This document shows, piece by piece, positions 1 through 8,585 of a DNA stretch of 64,000 nt. The notes below the pieces were generated by a model that did not search any database, was not told the DNA's origin, and was given only the letters and a program-made list of their open reading frames with translations. Position 1 is the stretch's first letter; the number at the start of each line of letters is the position of its first letter. The stretch is from assembly GCA_002362385.1 (NCBI GenBank), contig DEUB01000021.1:4634-68633 (forward strand). Reading direction: 5' to 3'. Position numbers and translations under genes: made by a program. Origin of the DNA: Lachnospiraceae bacterium UBA3273 (GTDB lineage Bacteria > Bacillota > Clostridia > Lachnospirales > Lachnospiraceae).

Positions 1-665
1 TTTTCTTGCCTTTATAATGCGTTTTCGTACGTCTAAAAGATAATTTCCATACATAAGTTCCCGTTCTTTGTTTTCCCGCTTGATATCTTTTGTATCCGAA
101 ATAAACTTCTGTACTGAAAAAATAGTGGTTATGATCGTCATTCCGATACTCATGAAAATATATGCGCCGCGTTTCAGTATAACGCCCATGGCAATGGTAA
201 ATGCCAGCATACAGACCGGCGGAATGATCATCTGCGCCAGGCCGCCCTTTGACAGTTCTTTTTTCTGCGGCGGATTCTGCACCTCGATCTTTTCTTTACT
301 TACTTTATAAATGACCCTGGGGGAACGTTTATAAAACGGAAAACCTTCAAAATAATTTTCTTTTTCCCTGCATGGTATCAGATGTGTACGAACTTTTTCT
401 TCTTCTCCGGCGATCTCAATATAGGTATTAAAAAAAGTAATTGCAGTCTTCCCAAAGGATAAAGTATCTCCTTCTTCAATTTTAAAAATATCTGCTGATA
501 CAGCTTTGCCATTTAAAAAGATTCCTTCTATTAAACCGCCTTTTATCATAATTTCTGTCCGGCTTATTAAAATCTGTGTCGGCAGATCATAAATACAGAT
601 ATCTGTTTGAAAGGATTCGTTTTGGTTCCCGATCCATATATTTTCTTTTCTTTCGTAGCAGCGCA
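1..665 (-). CDS. essC: EssC, type VII secretion ATPase (N-terminal part, runs off the window)
   Basis: This is the first ~221 codons of the FtsK/SpoIIIE-type ATPase that powers type VIIb secretion; the rest lies left of base 1. Translated by hand, the start is MRCYERKENIWIG. Residues ~1-95 read as an FHA-like β-sandwich (GDTLSFGKTAITFF), followed by a basic linker and a hairpin of two membrane helices (from ~135 to ~180, MIIPPVCMLAF then IFMSIGMTII) and a charged cytoplasmic helix. This FHA-TM-TM order is that of EssC N-termini. The ATPase domains themselves cannot be seen. It starts 26 bases after the EssB gene and ends the visible operon. The assignment rests on fold order and context, since no Walker motif is in the window. 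Confidence 0.82.
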
Positions 666-691
666 TTTACCTTCTACTCCTTCGTGCCATT

Positions 692-1819
692 TTATTCTTC
701 TGTCTTATATTTTTCCCCCAGCGCCTTAATTTCACTATTTAACGTATCAAGCCTGGATTTTTTCTCTTCTCCGTCCATGTTGCTTTCGTTTTCCAGAATA
801 TCGATTTCCTTCATATATGCATAAATCAGCAATTTATCATCGGATAACGCCAGTGCCAGATTTTCCGCCTCCCTTACATCAAGCCGCCCCAGACTGATCC
901 AGTATTCCAGCTCCTTTTCATTGCTGTTAACGGATAATCTGGAGACAATGTTGCTGATTTCCTCCTGCTTAAAGCTTTCCGTGCTGGCATAGGCTGTCGC
1001 AAGGATATATTTTGTATGAATATCCATCTCTTCCGTTTCTATTTGTTTTATGCTGTCAATACATCCTACATAATCCCTGGCAATGAACCTTTCATTGGCC
1101 ATAACCAGAGCCTTCTCTCTGGGAATGATAAACCCTCCGTAATAAATGGACAGAGCGCCTGTTGTAATTCCGGTTACCAGCATCACAATGGCTGTGATCT
1201 TCCAGAATGAGTACTTCTTCTTAGAAACCTCTTTCATTTTTTCTTTTTTATTTTTCAAAAAATGATCCCGTACGTTTTTAAGTACTTCTACAAGTTCCTG
1301 TACATTTTCCGCTTGGACGATCCGGTTCAGGCTTTTTTCTCTGTGAAGGATTTCAAGTCCGCTTTCTAAGACCTGATTTATTTGATATTTCCTGCTTAAA
1401 AGCCCTCCAGCAACACATTTGTATGCATACAGAAATTCTTTTTCATCTGCCTTTTTTTCTCTTCCATACAAGTCTCTTGCTTTTACAAAGGGAATCATAT
1501 TATCATCATAAAAAATATTTTCTTCATTGATTTCAATACGATACTGCATGAAAACATCATACAACTTTACAAAATTGACCAAAAACTGTCTTTGCTTTTC
1601 TTGTATCTCCCGCTCAATTTCTTTTAAAGGTGTCAAATCCGTCAGATCATATATAAATGTCACTTCCTCTAACGATTCCTTAAATGAGCACGGTATCAAT
1701 CCCTGTACATTTGCCGTTATTTTCTGATAATCAAAACTATCCTCTGCCGCTAATGATGATTTCTTAATTACTTCCTCTGCCTGACAGCTGTTTACTTTTG
1801 TACTTTCCACTTTCCGCAC
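692..1819 (-). CDS. essB: EssB/YukC-family type VII secretion membrane protein
   Basis: EssB/YukC is a bitopic core component of the T7SSb membrane complex, with a cytoplasmic pseudokinase-like domain and an extracytoplasmic helical domain. Here residues ~1-205 are the cytoplasmic part, a single membrane helix lies at ~209-230 (KITAIVMLVTGITTG), and ~230-375 is a helical tail of TPR-like character (AREKALVMANERF onward, rich in A and E). The 375-residue length is a little below the usual ~400-450. It lies 13 bases after esaB and 26 bases before essC, the canonical esaB-essB-essC order. The listed start is a GTG; a second GTG at 1810 sits 8 bases after the AAGGAG and is the better-spaced start. 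Confidence 0.88.
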   Translation of the reverse strand: MRKVESTKVNSCQAEEVIKKSSLAAEDSFDYQKITANVQGLIPCSFKESLEEVTFIYDLTDLTPLKEIEREIQEKQRQFLVNFVKLYDVFMQYRIEINEENIFYDDNMIPFVKARDLYGREKKADEKEFLYAYKCVAGGLLSRKYQINQVLESGLEILHREKSLNRIVQAENVQELVEVLKNVRDHFLKNKKEKMKEVSKKKYSFWKITAIVMLVTGITTGALSIYYGGFIIPREKALVMANERFIARDYVGCIDSIKQIETEEMDIHTKYILATAYASTESFKQEEISNIVSRLSVNSNEKELEYWISLGRLDVREAENLALALSDDKLLIYAYMKEIDILENESNMDGEEKKSRLDTLNSEIKALGEKYKTEE

Positions 1820-1832
1820 TCCTTATCTTTTG

Positions 1833-2078
1833 TTATTCGTTATAAAGCATAATAATATCGCCGTTAAAAATCATTTCCTGTTCATAGTTCTTATAAAGGT
1901 TTAAACGCCTCTTGCTCCTCTGGGATTTGACAGCAAAGGGTTCTTTAAGTTCCCACATAATATCGGGCATATTTTCCTCTAAAACCCGGAAAGTTGTTGC
2001 AATTCTCTGTTTATTATCAACTTGTATATTTATTTTCCTGTTATCTACACAATTCTGGATCGTGATCGTAATTTTCAT
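1833..2078 (-). CDS. esaB: EsaB/YukD ubiquitin-like type VII secretion protein
   Basis: An 81-residue protein of the YukD/EsaB family, small cytoplasmic proteins with a ubiquitin fold that are needed for T7SSb activity. The β-strand opening MKITITIQNC, the central ATTFRVLEENMP helix and a C-terminal hydrophobic strand (GDIIMLYNE) fit the β-grasp pattern and the family length of ~80. Its ATG overlaps the stop of the upstream gene by 4 bases, so the two are probably translationally coupled. essB follows 13 bases downstream. Confidence 0.85.
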   Translation of the reverse strand: MKITITIQNCVDNRKINIQVDNKQRIATTFRVLEENMPDIMWELKEPFAVKSQRSKRRLNLYKNYEQEMIFNGDIIMLYNE

Positions 2079-2500
2079 TTCTTTTTTCTCCTATGTCCTA
2101 TCAGCCAAAATAAGATCCCCGCCGCAGCTATTCCTCCAAAAATATAAATAAAAGGCCAAAGATCAAAGTAATTGGTTTCAGAGACCTTATAGTCAGCCTT
2201 TATGACCGTTTCCATTTCTGCTTCCATCAGAGTTTCAAAAATATGTTCATTTTCATAATTGCCATTTTCTTCTCCGGATAGTACATCCTCAAAAACAGCT
2301 GTTCTGTTTTCCTGTTCTCTTTTTGCAACTTCCTGCTCTGCCTGTTCAAATCTTTTGTCAAACATATGTATTTGAAAGCGGTCGCAAAGGGATGTCGATT
2401 GTTTCTCCTGCCAGTTTAAATCCTCTACCCTTAAATCTAACGCTGTATCAGGATCTATATCATTCTGGCTGACAGAACCTGCTCCGATTGTTAAATTCAT
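2075..2500 (-). CDS. Unknown type VII-associated single-pass membrane protein
   Basis: I do not recognise this 141-residue protein. Residues 1-112 are hydrophilic and acidic with a Glu/Gln/Arg-rich helix around 50-70 (EQAEQEVAKREQENRTAV), and a single C-terminal membrane helix (~116-135, WPFIYIFGGIAAAGILFWLI) ends in the basic RRKKK, giving a tail-anchored topology with no signal peptide. It begins one base after the preceding Lap1-like gene and overlaps esaB by 4 bases, so it is embedded in the secretion operon and is likely a system component or effector partner rather than a passenger. The N-terminus carries a VSQND motif that recurs in other exported proteins of this window. Confidence 0.72.
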   Translation of the reverse strand: MNLTIGAGSVSQNDIDPDTALDLRVEDLNWQEKQSTSLCDRFQIHMFDKRFEQAEQEVAKREQENRTAVFEDVLSGEENGNYENEHIFETLMEAEMETVIKADYKVSETNYFDLWPFIYIFGGIAAAGILFWLIGHRRKKK

Positions 2501-2501
2501 T

Positions 2502-2780
2502 TCATTGCCCTCTTATGCTGTTTCCCATGTCAGTATCTGCACGGGATAAATTTACCGCTACTTTTACGATTCTTTCCGCATCTCTGTTTGTGATTCTGTG
2601 ATAAGAATTTAAAATGCTTATCACATCGCCGTAGATCTTACAACAATTCTCATTTGTATTATGATTGGTATCTCCCGCCCCTATGGAAGAAATGCCTGCA
2701 AGTTCTTCAGCCGATAAATTCAGTTCCCTTGCGCACGATACCGCTGTCTCATAATCACTTACCAGTGCTCTGCGTTCCAT
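2502..2780 (-). CDS. Small helical T7SS protein, Lap1/TIGR04197 (DUF3130)-like
   Basis: A 92-residue all-helical protein without signal peptide. The shape is that of WXG100-like or TIGR04197/DUF3130 proteins, which act as export adaptors for LXG effectors: two helices around a Ser/Gly/Asn turn (GISSIGAGDTNHN) and a C-terminal stretch (LSRADTDMG) that resembles the C-terminus of the EsxA protein of this operon (FARADADMA), where family secretion signals lie. There is no WXG tripeptide. The start overlaps the preceding membrane-protein gene by 26 bases and has GGGGGA/AGGA upstream. The family call is by resemblance, so the exact adaptor class is uncertain. Confidence 0.68.
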   Translation of the reverse strand: MERRALVSDYETAVSCARELNLSAEELAGISSIGAGDTNHNTNENCCKIYGDVISILNSYHRITNRDAERIVKVAVNLSRADTDMGNSIRGQ

Positions 2781-3999
2781 TTCCTAAATCCCCCTTTTCC
2801 ATTGCCATTGTACCGTCATGACCAACTCCTGCCGCCGGTCTCTTTGCCGCTTCAATCATGATAAATACGAAAAACGATATCCCGTCTGCTATAAGATTTA
2901 TCTTGAAAAATCTCCATTCAAAAGTATAAAAACGGGGGACAAGGACAATCCCAAGCTGGACTATGATAAGCGTTACTATACAGCCTAACAGGAACTGAAA
3001 AGCACTTTTTAACAGCTTATTTCCCGGATCTGTTCTATCTGATTTTTGACCAGCAGGGCTTTGCCAAAGCAATCCGAATATAACGGCGATTATAACGGCT
3101 GAGATGCCATATGCCGCATATTCTTTTACATCTCCTTCCAGTGGAAGCAGAATATATTCCGAAACAACGGATTTTAGGATATAGACCCAGAAAGCCATTC
3201 CGCAGCCTGAGAGAAGATATCGTCTTTTAAAGAGTTTCTCCTTTTCTTTTGCTATCGTTTCTTCCAGGATCTCTTCAGGGTACTTATCTTCTAGGTCCGC
3301 CCTTCTATTGATTATTATCCATTTAATATACAAACAGGCTAAAATGAAGGCTAAAAATACAATAAATCCAAAATTAGTAAATTTCTTCCGCCTTTCTTTT
3401 GCCCTGCCGATTTGGTACTGATGCATTTTCTCCATTTCTTCCTCAAAGGCAGTTCGCATTTTATCCACCTGTTCTACAATCTCTTCCATGGTAAAACCGG
3501 TCTCCTGTTCCATCTGGGGATTGGGGATATAACTGCCGTTTTGGTATTCGATATAGTAGCTTGTATTATTACCTCTATAACTGCTATCAACATCAATATA
3601 CAGATCCTCTCCATAATAACTTCCTACTGATATTCTATTATCATTTTTTCTTATACCCCTCTGTCCGATATAACAATCATCTATTCCAGCAGAAACAACA
3701 TACAACATTCCCATATCTGATGACAGACCAAGAAAGTAGAATCCGGATAAATATCCATCCGGATAATCAAGATCACTTCCCCTAATTTCCCAGTCTTCTA
3801 TATATTTTCTTTTTGTATACTCATTTGCAAATTCTATCGTTGTCTGAAGTCCCGGAATATTCCTTTTTTCTTCTATTTCTTTTACCACAATGGATATTTG
3901 GACCATGAAATAACTGATAAATATCAGTAAAATAAATTTTACGATAAATGAAAACTGTCTTTTATTTCCCGAATTATTACATACCGTTTGTTTACTCAC
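2755..3999 (-). CDS. Polytopic membrane protein, candidate immunity to the LXG effector
   Basis: A 414-residue protein with about six membrane helices: ~20-41 (FIVKFILLIFISYFMVQ), a ~160-residue extracytoplasmic loop rich in Tyr, Gly and Asp, then ~207-228, ~255-280, ~292-310, ~332-357 and ~368-388. No known domain is apparent. It lies directly downstream (55 bases) of the LXG effector gene, the usual place of the immunity gene in T7SSb effector modules, and its membrane nature would suit an effector acting on the membrane. The start is a GTG with AAGGAG 7 bases upstream. Function is inferred only from position; it could instead be a transport accessory protein. Confidence 0.7.
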   Translation of the reverse strand: MSKQTVCNNSGNKRQFSFIVKFILLIFISYFMVQISIVVKEIEEKRNIPGLQTTIEFANEYTKRKYIEDWEIRGSDLDYPDGYLSGFYFLGLSSDMGMLYVVSAGIDDCYIGQRGIRKNDNRISVGSYYGEDLYIDVDSSYRGNNTSYYIEYQNGSYIPNPQMEQETGFTMEEIVEQVDKMRTAFEEEMEKMHQYQIGRAKERRKKFTNFGFIVFLAFILACLYIKWIIINRRADLEDKYPEEILEETIAKEKEKLFKRRYLLSGCGMAFWVYILKSVVSEYILLPLEGDVKEYAAYGISAVIIAVIFGLLWQSPAGQKSDRTDPGNKLLKSAFQFLLGCIVTLIIVQLGIVLVPRFYTFEWRFFKINLIADGISFFVFIMIEAAKRPAAGVGHDGTMAMEKGDLGNGTQSTGK

Positions 4000-4054
4000 T
4001 GTGCTACTCCTTTATAAAATCCAAAGCTTCTTTATTAATCCCTGTTGATATGTT

Positions 4055-5641
4055 TCAATATTTCGTTTCTCCTGTTTCAGCAAAATCTATATTGACCTCT
4101 TCATATTCTACATATTCATTGCTTCCTTCCATTAGACTTCTGTAAAAGTTTCTCTGTACTTTCTGCTTCTCTGCATAAACATCCTGTATTAGAGATATTC
4201 CGCCTCCGCTTATAACATTTAAAGAAGCTCTAACTCCCATATTGCTTAAGGCAGCTCCGGCTCCAAACGACAGATGCCCTTGATTCTGGTCCACTTGACT
4301 TTGGAGATATTCCACCCCTTTTTTATAATCTCCTTTACCCAGGTTAGTAACAAACTCCCTTGCACGATTAGCATCTCCATCCGATATTTCCTGATAATAG
4401 GTTCCCATTGTCCTAATAAGGTTGGCATTTTCCCCTAAACGATTGAAAATGTTTACCGCATCCAGATCCGCCTTATAGTCATCCTGGGTTAATTTAGTCC
4501 CGTTACCTAAAGTTCCGTATACATCTCCTACATAACCTGCATTAGCTTCTAAATTAAATATTCCGTTAAAGATCCATCCGGCGGCGCCGCCTGCAAGTTC
4601 CCATATTGCTTCATTATCTTTTAACATAGTGGCACAGATCGCTGACATATGGCACAGATCGCTTTTTCCATAGTAATAGTTTTCAATGGAATTATCTTTT
4701 ATTTGAGAATATTCGTGATTCCACTTTAAATCATTGCGCAACTTTTCCAATTCCGTTTTTGTCAATCCATATCCTTCCAAAACCCGCTCCAATGACTCTT
4801 CATCATAAATCCCAGCTATTTTTTTCCATGCTACAGTTTTAATCCCCTCTTCTTCTCCATAAACAGGCGACGCAAGAATCGCAAAATACTTCTGGTTGAT
4901 ATCCGTTACCCCCTCATTCCACATCCGATAATACAAATCATATAATATCTGTGATGTCTCATCATCAAATCCATAGCATTCCTTCATTGCATTGATATAT
5001 AATTCCTTTTCCCGTATCTCCTTTTCTATCCACTGGCTTTTAATTTTATCTGCCCACTCCCTGTCTATCTGTCTTACCCGGTAATTTATCATATTGTTAT
5101 CAAAAGTTGAACTGTCAATACACGATACCGCTCTTCCCAGGCTTTCCTTAGATGCCTCTGCCCCTTGATATATTCCCCCCGTTGCACTGACAAATCCTTC
5201 TATCTGATCCAGCTTTTTATTTACCAGACGAAGCGCGTCATATAAACTGTCCAGCATTGCAGAATATGATACCTTTGACCTGCCCATCAGTTCATATACC
5301 TGATCGATCTGCTCCTCTATGCATTTTGCATCCCTCTTCAATGCATCTTCATCCACATAACCGATTCCCCCCAGTTGTCCGGATATACAGCCTTTATAAG
5401 CATTATTTGCCTGTATCATTTCCTCTGCAAATAATATCGTCCCCTGTAGGGCCACAACATGGAACAGATTAAAATATTCCCGTATATTGTCATAAGATTT
5501 CCCGCATAAAGCATCTGTTGTATTTTCCAATCCAACGATATTGTGCAATACCCGGTACGCATTATCTATTACCCGGTTCATTTCCCCGTTCATGGCGTCC
5601 AGTTGTGATACGACTGAACCCGGACTCATTCTCAATCCCAT
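4055..5641 (-). CDS. LXG-domain type VII secretion effector
   Basis: LXG proteins are T7SSb substrates whose N-terminal helical domain is recognised with small adaptors and whose C-terminus usually carries a toxin. Residues ~1-200 form long amphipathic helices with the signature Leu-Cys-Gly in TTDALCGKSYDNIREYF. The middle (~200-340) is charged and helical. The C-terminal ~190 residues contain a Gly/Ala-rich segment (LSFGAGAALSNMG, then LNVISGGGISLIQ) and end in an acidic tail. I see no nuclease, ADP-ribosylase or lipase motif. The ATG at 5641 is chosen because GGGGGA lies 6 bases upstream; an in-frame GTG at 5662 would add seven residues. It overlaps the coiled-coil gene upstream by 10 bases. 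Confidence 0.82.
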   Translation of the reverse strand: MGLRMSPGSVVSQLDAMNGEMNRVIDNAYRVLHNIVGLENTTDALCGKSYDNIREYFNLFHVVALQGTILFAEEMIQANNAYKGCISGQLGGIGYVDEDALKRDAKCIEEQIDQVYELMGRSKVSYSAMLDSLYDALRLVNKKLDQIEGFVSATGGIYQGAEASKESLGRAVSCIDSSTFDNNMINYRVRQIDREWADKIKSQWIEKEIREKELYINAMKECYGFDDETSQILYDLYYRMWNEGVTDINQKYFAILASPVYGEEEGIKTVAWKKIAGIYDEESLERVLEGYGLTKTELEKLRNDLKWNHEYSQIKDNSIENYYYGKSDLCHMSAICATMLKDNEAIWELAGGAAGWIFNGIFNLEANAGYVGDVYGTLGNGTKLTQDDYKADLDAVNIFNRLGENANLIRTMGTYYQEISDGDANRAREFVTNLGKGDYKKGVEYLQSQVDQNQGHLSFGAGAALSNMGVRASLNVISGGGISLIQDVYAEKQKVQRNFYRSLMEGSNEYVEYEEVNIDFAETGETKY

Positions 5642-6096
5642 GCTTTTCCCCCGATCAGACACTGTTTCGCTCTTTGAAACTCATCTCTGAGTTCTTCCTC
5701 TTTTCTATAGGAATTTCGTTTTTCCGTTTCCAGTAATTCTTTCTCTTCTTCCAGTTCGTTTTCAATTTTTCTGCGGCAGTCATAGAAATCATCTTCACGC
5801 CATTCCATTTCCCTAAGAAATCCTTCTTCATCGCAATGCTCCGCCGCTTCTTTAAACAACCATCTCATTTTAATATAAATATCATCCAGTATACTTTGCT
5901 CTGTATCTATTTCCCTGATTTCACGGGTTATATTGTCTCTTCTTTCCTCTAATGCATTCATTTCCCTTTGAAATTCTTTATATAATTCATCCATGTCTTC
6001 TTTTTGAAACTCTCTGTCCATCTCGTACTCAACAATTTCCTTCCGCATTTTGTACACGGCCTGCTGACCACAGGCCGTGTACTCCTTTACATACAT
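5632..6096 (-). CDS. Charged coiled-coil protein, candidate Lap2-like adaptor for the LXG effector
   Basis: A 154-residue protein of almost unbroken charged helix: EFQKEDMDELYKEFQREM through NITREIREIDTEQ and ENELEEEKELLETEKRN. It has no signal peptide or membrane helix. It sits between esxA (6 bases) and the LXG gene, with which it overlaps. This is the position of the DUF3958/Lap2 adaptors that form a helical stalk with the LXG domain, and size and composition fit. I cannot show family membership, since coiled-coil sequence is a weak guide. Confidence 0.68.
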   Translation of the reverse strand: MYVKEYTACGQQAVYKMRKEIVEYEMDREFQKEDMDELYKEFQREMNALEERRDNITREIREIDTEQSILDDIYIKMRWLFKEAAEHCDEEGFLREMEWREDDFYDCRRKIENELEEEKELLETEKRNSYRKEEELRDEFQRAKQCLIGGKAWD

Positions 6097-6102
6097 CTTT
6101 CT

Positions 6103-6381
6103 TTACATCTGTCCCGCCATGTCTGCATCTGCCCGTGCAAAGTTATCGGAAATCTTCTGCATCTGTGCTGACATATCCTCAATCAGCTGTCTCACTTTTT
6201 CCAATGTGGGCTTTGCTTCATCAAACTGCTCCACATATCTGTCGCAGGTTTCCGCTTCCCAGATATCCGGCAGCTCGCTGATCACCTGTGACATTGTGTT
6301 GATGCAATCTTCAAAAATATCCCCCTGCTGGCTTAAGGTCTTTGAAGATGCAGCCAATGCTTCGTAATCAAGTCTTAACAT
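6103..6381 (-). CDS. esxA: WXG100-family secreted protein EsxA-like
   Basis: A 92-residue two-helix protein of WXG100 size. Helix 1 (LDYEALAASSKTLSQQG) leads to the turn ISELPDIWEAETCDRY and helix 2 (FDEAKPTLEKVRQLIEDM), ending NFARADADMAGQM. The turn has the conserved Leu-x3-Trp and the following Ala/Phe spacing, but the tripeptide reads Trp-Glu-Ala, not Trp-x-Gly. The C-terminal Tyr-x3-Asp/Glu export signal appears as Phe-Ala-Arg-Ala-Asp. Such proteins are exported as folded dimers and are also needed for the machine to work. It is the second gene of the operon, 47 bases after the EsaA-like gene. Confidence 0.85.
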   Translation of the reverse strand: MLRLDYEALAASSKTLSQQGDIFEDCINTMSQVISELPDIWEAETCDRYVEQFDEAKPTLEKVRQLIEDMSAQMQKISDNFARADADMAGQM

Positions 6382-6428
6382 TTCTTTTCCTCCTTTTCTT
6401 TTTTCTTTATAACTACATAAGATTTATC

Positions 6429-8399
6429 TTATGAAAAGTTATCTTCTCCCTCTGCATCCGCTTTTTCCCTGCTTTTAAAGGCTATGGAAAGCATAAATGA
6501 AAATACTGCTAATATTCCCAGAACTGCCATTGCAATTAAAACATAATTCTGATAGTTGCTTTGTATCTCCAGAATTGTCTGCTCCACCCGGTTTTCATTA
6601 AATTCAACCGGCGATACAATGAAATCATAGGCCTCTATTTTCCCCAAAGACCCCAGTCTTGTATATGCAAGCTTTTTGGTAAAAGCCTCTAACAATTCTT
6701 TATTCTCTTTTATAGTTGCAGATTTATTTTCTTTAAGTAAAGCAATGGTGCTTTCCACATTTGTCCGGGTCATTTCCTGGGATTCTTTTAGATTCTCATC
6801 AAATGCCTCCTGATTGCTTCCCGTTACCTCATAGATCTCTTTCATCAGTTCCCAGTAATCTTCATCATGTTCTCCCTGCTCTGTTTCAATTCTGTCTAAA
6901 TTCTCCTTAAACTTTTCCAGTCTCTCTTCTATCCGATCCTCATCGATATATTCATAAGGGTCAAACTCTGCGACAGCCTCATCATACAGCCGGATCTTCT
7001 TTTCCAATTCCTTCTTTTGGTCTCCGATCAGACGATTTGCATTTTTCTGCTGCTTTACTAATTCCCCTATCACTTCTTCATCTATGATTTCCATGATATC
7101 GTTGGAACTTACAGTAGCCGCCTCATCTACGGCAGTGCAGAATTCTTTTGACAGATCCTGGTCTTCCGTCAGCCGTCTTATATCGTTTTGGCTTATGCTG
7201 CCTGCATATTTCCTTATATTTATTTCCACACTGTCCGGTTCGGGAATGGCGTTCATACTGATGCTTAAAACTCCATAATCCGGCAGATCATTATCGCTTA
7301 CTCCTAAAGTTTTTAATCTTGCATTTATGTATATAAAATATTTTTCTATTTCATTATTTACCGCATCCCGATATTCCCATAAGGCTTCCTTTTCCATATA
7401 ATTTCCACTTACGGAGTTCTGGATTTTTGTTATTTCCCTGTCTACCGCTACTGCGCCTATCCTGTCCGCTTCATTTCTTGCCAGCCTTTTTATCTCCCGG
7501 GCGCTCTCGCTGCGTTCCTGATCATATCTGGCAAAATTTTCACTGATGGAACTGATTCCATCCTGATATACTAATTGACCGTGCTCATCATATCCCGGCA
7601 AATAATTTTCGATTACCAATAAAACATCATCCGTTGCCCCGAATACTTCCGTACTCTGATTCTGTATCTCCTGATATGCCAGTCTGCTTTCCTCCAGATC
7701 TTTATCAAGTCCCTCTTTGATATCACTGCCTAAAGAACGGTTTGTTTCAAATATTTCCTGAAAATCCAGATCTTCGATCTCTTTTTCCACCTGCAGCAGT
7801 TCAGGATAGCTGAATACCTCAATAAGCTGCTCTGCATCCACGGCAAGCAGTTCTTCTTCATCGGACAGATCGTTGGACAAAACTACCTTTGAAGAATCCT
7901 GAACATCATGGAACTCATTTAGAACCGCACTTACATACATATAGGAAATATCATAATTAATATCCGCATTAAAGCTCTCCAGATCTTTCATGACTCTTTC
8001 CTTTGCACTGCTGTTTAAGTAGGGATTGACGGCATAGGTCAGGGCTGCCTTTTCCGGGTCATAATTGACGCTTTCGATTTTCTCCGAAAAATCGGCGGGA
8101 AGAATGACATAGGCTCCGAAGCGGCCTTCCAGAATCCCGTTCCTGGCGCTTTCCAGGGAGACCACTTCAAAATCTGTATGATTATATTTCAACAATTCGT
8201 TAGAATAGTAAATAATTTCATCTGGTCTGCTCTGTTTATAAACGCCTTCATCCAGGTTAACAACCGCTATTGTCTCTGTCTCCTCATTTGATACGGCCAG
8301 CAATTTTTCTTCCACGTTTGTACCTGCATAAAAGCAGGAAAGCATCAGTATAATTCCTATCATTCCAACTGAAATTTTTCTGAGTATGGATGTATTCAT
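6429..8399 (-). CDS. esaA: EsaA/YueB-like type VII secretion protein, short form
   Basis: First gene of the secretion operon. EsaA/YueB (also known as a phage receptor in Bacillus) projects a long helical domain through the cell wall. Seen here: an N-terminal membrane helix (~8-28, ISVGMIGIILMLSCFYAG), the family-like segment IAVVNLDEGVYKQ, a long helical extracytoplasmic region with coiled-coil stretches (~200-590), and one C-terminal membrane helix (~626-645, YVLIAMAVLGILAVFSF). Most EsaA/Pip proteins have five C-terminal helices and are 700-1000 residues; this one has 656 residues and a single one. The next gene begins 47 bases on, so no missing tail is encoded downstream. Start ATG has AAGGAC upstream. 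Confidence 0.8.
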   Translation of the reverse strand: MNTSILRKISVGMIGIILMLSCFYAGTNVEEKLLAVSNEETETIAVVNLDEGVYKQSRPDEIIYYSNELLKYNHTDFEVVSLESARNGILEGRFGAYVILPADFSEKIESVNYDPEKAALTYAVNPYLNSSAKERVMKDLESFNADINYDISYMYVSAVLNEFHDVQDSSKVVLSNDLSDEEELLAVDAEQLIEVFSYPELLQVEKEIEDLDFQEIFETNRSLGSDIKEGLDKDLEESRLAYQEIQNQSTEVFGATDDVLLVIENYLPGYDEHGQLVYQDGISSISENFARYDQERSESAREIKRLARNEADRIGAVAVDREITKIQNSVSGNYMEKEALWEYRDAVNNEIEKYFIYINARLKTLGVSDNDLPDYGVLSISMNAIPEPDSVEINIRKYAGSISQNDIRRLTEDQDLSKEFCTAVDEAATVSSNDIMEIIDEEVIGELVKQQKNANRLIGDQKKELEKKIRLYDEAVAEFDPYEYIDEDRIEERLEKFKENLDRIETEQGEHDEDYWELMKEIYEVTGSNQEAFDENLKESQEMTRTNVESTIALLKENKSATIKENKELLEAFTKKLAYTRLGSLGKIEAYDFIVSPVEFNENRVEQTILEIQSNYQNYVLIAMAVLGILAVFSFMLSIAFKSREKADAEGEDNFS

Positions 8400-8431
8400 C
8401 GGTTTAGTCCTTATCTTTTGATTTTTGGATG

Positions 8432-8440
8432 ATTATAACA
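8432..8440 (-). promoter_or_regulatory. Extended −10 promoter for the type VII secretion operon
   Basis: On the minus strand the bases read TGTTATAAT, an extended −10 (TGN-TATAAT), about 33 bases before the ATG of the EsaA-like gene. No −35 at the right distance is convincing, as is common for extended −10 promoters. The large palindrome lies just upstream. Confidence 0.5.
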
Positions 8441-8464
8441 GAATTTAAAGGCAACTCTATATTT

Positions 8465-8585
8465 TCTTACACGAAGGGCTGAAAATAGGGACTGAAAGTT
8501 TTATTTGCACGATTTTTCCCTCTTTTGGGGCCCAAAATTGGCAAAAAAAGATTTTCAGTCCCTATTTTTAACCCTTCGTGTAAGA
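8465..8585. repeat. Long imperfect palindrome (33-base arms)
   Basis: Arms at 8465-8497 and 8553-8585 are complementary at 31 of 33 positions (both mismatches are in the middle, around arm positions 15 and 17). The 55-base loop contains a second, nearly perfect short palindrome centred on TTTTGGGGCCCAAAA (8523-8537). It is not a simple terminator: arms are too long, and it sits upstream of both flanking genes. It resembles a miniature palindromic element (MITE or REP-like). I found no second copy in the window and no clear target-site duplication. Confidence 0.75.

Noticed and set aside
8465..8585. Insertion sequence
   Set aside because: There is no transposase gene between or beside the arms, and no target-site duplication is visible; only the palindrome is reported.
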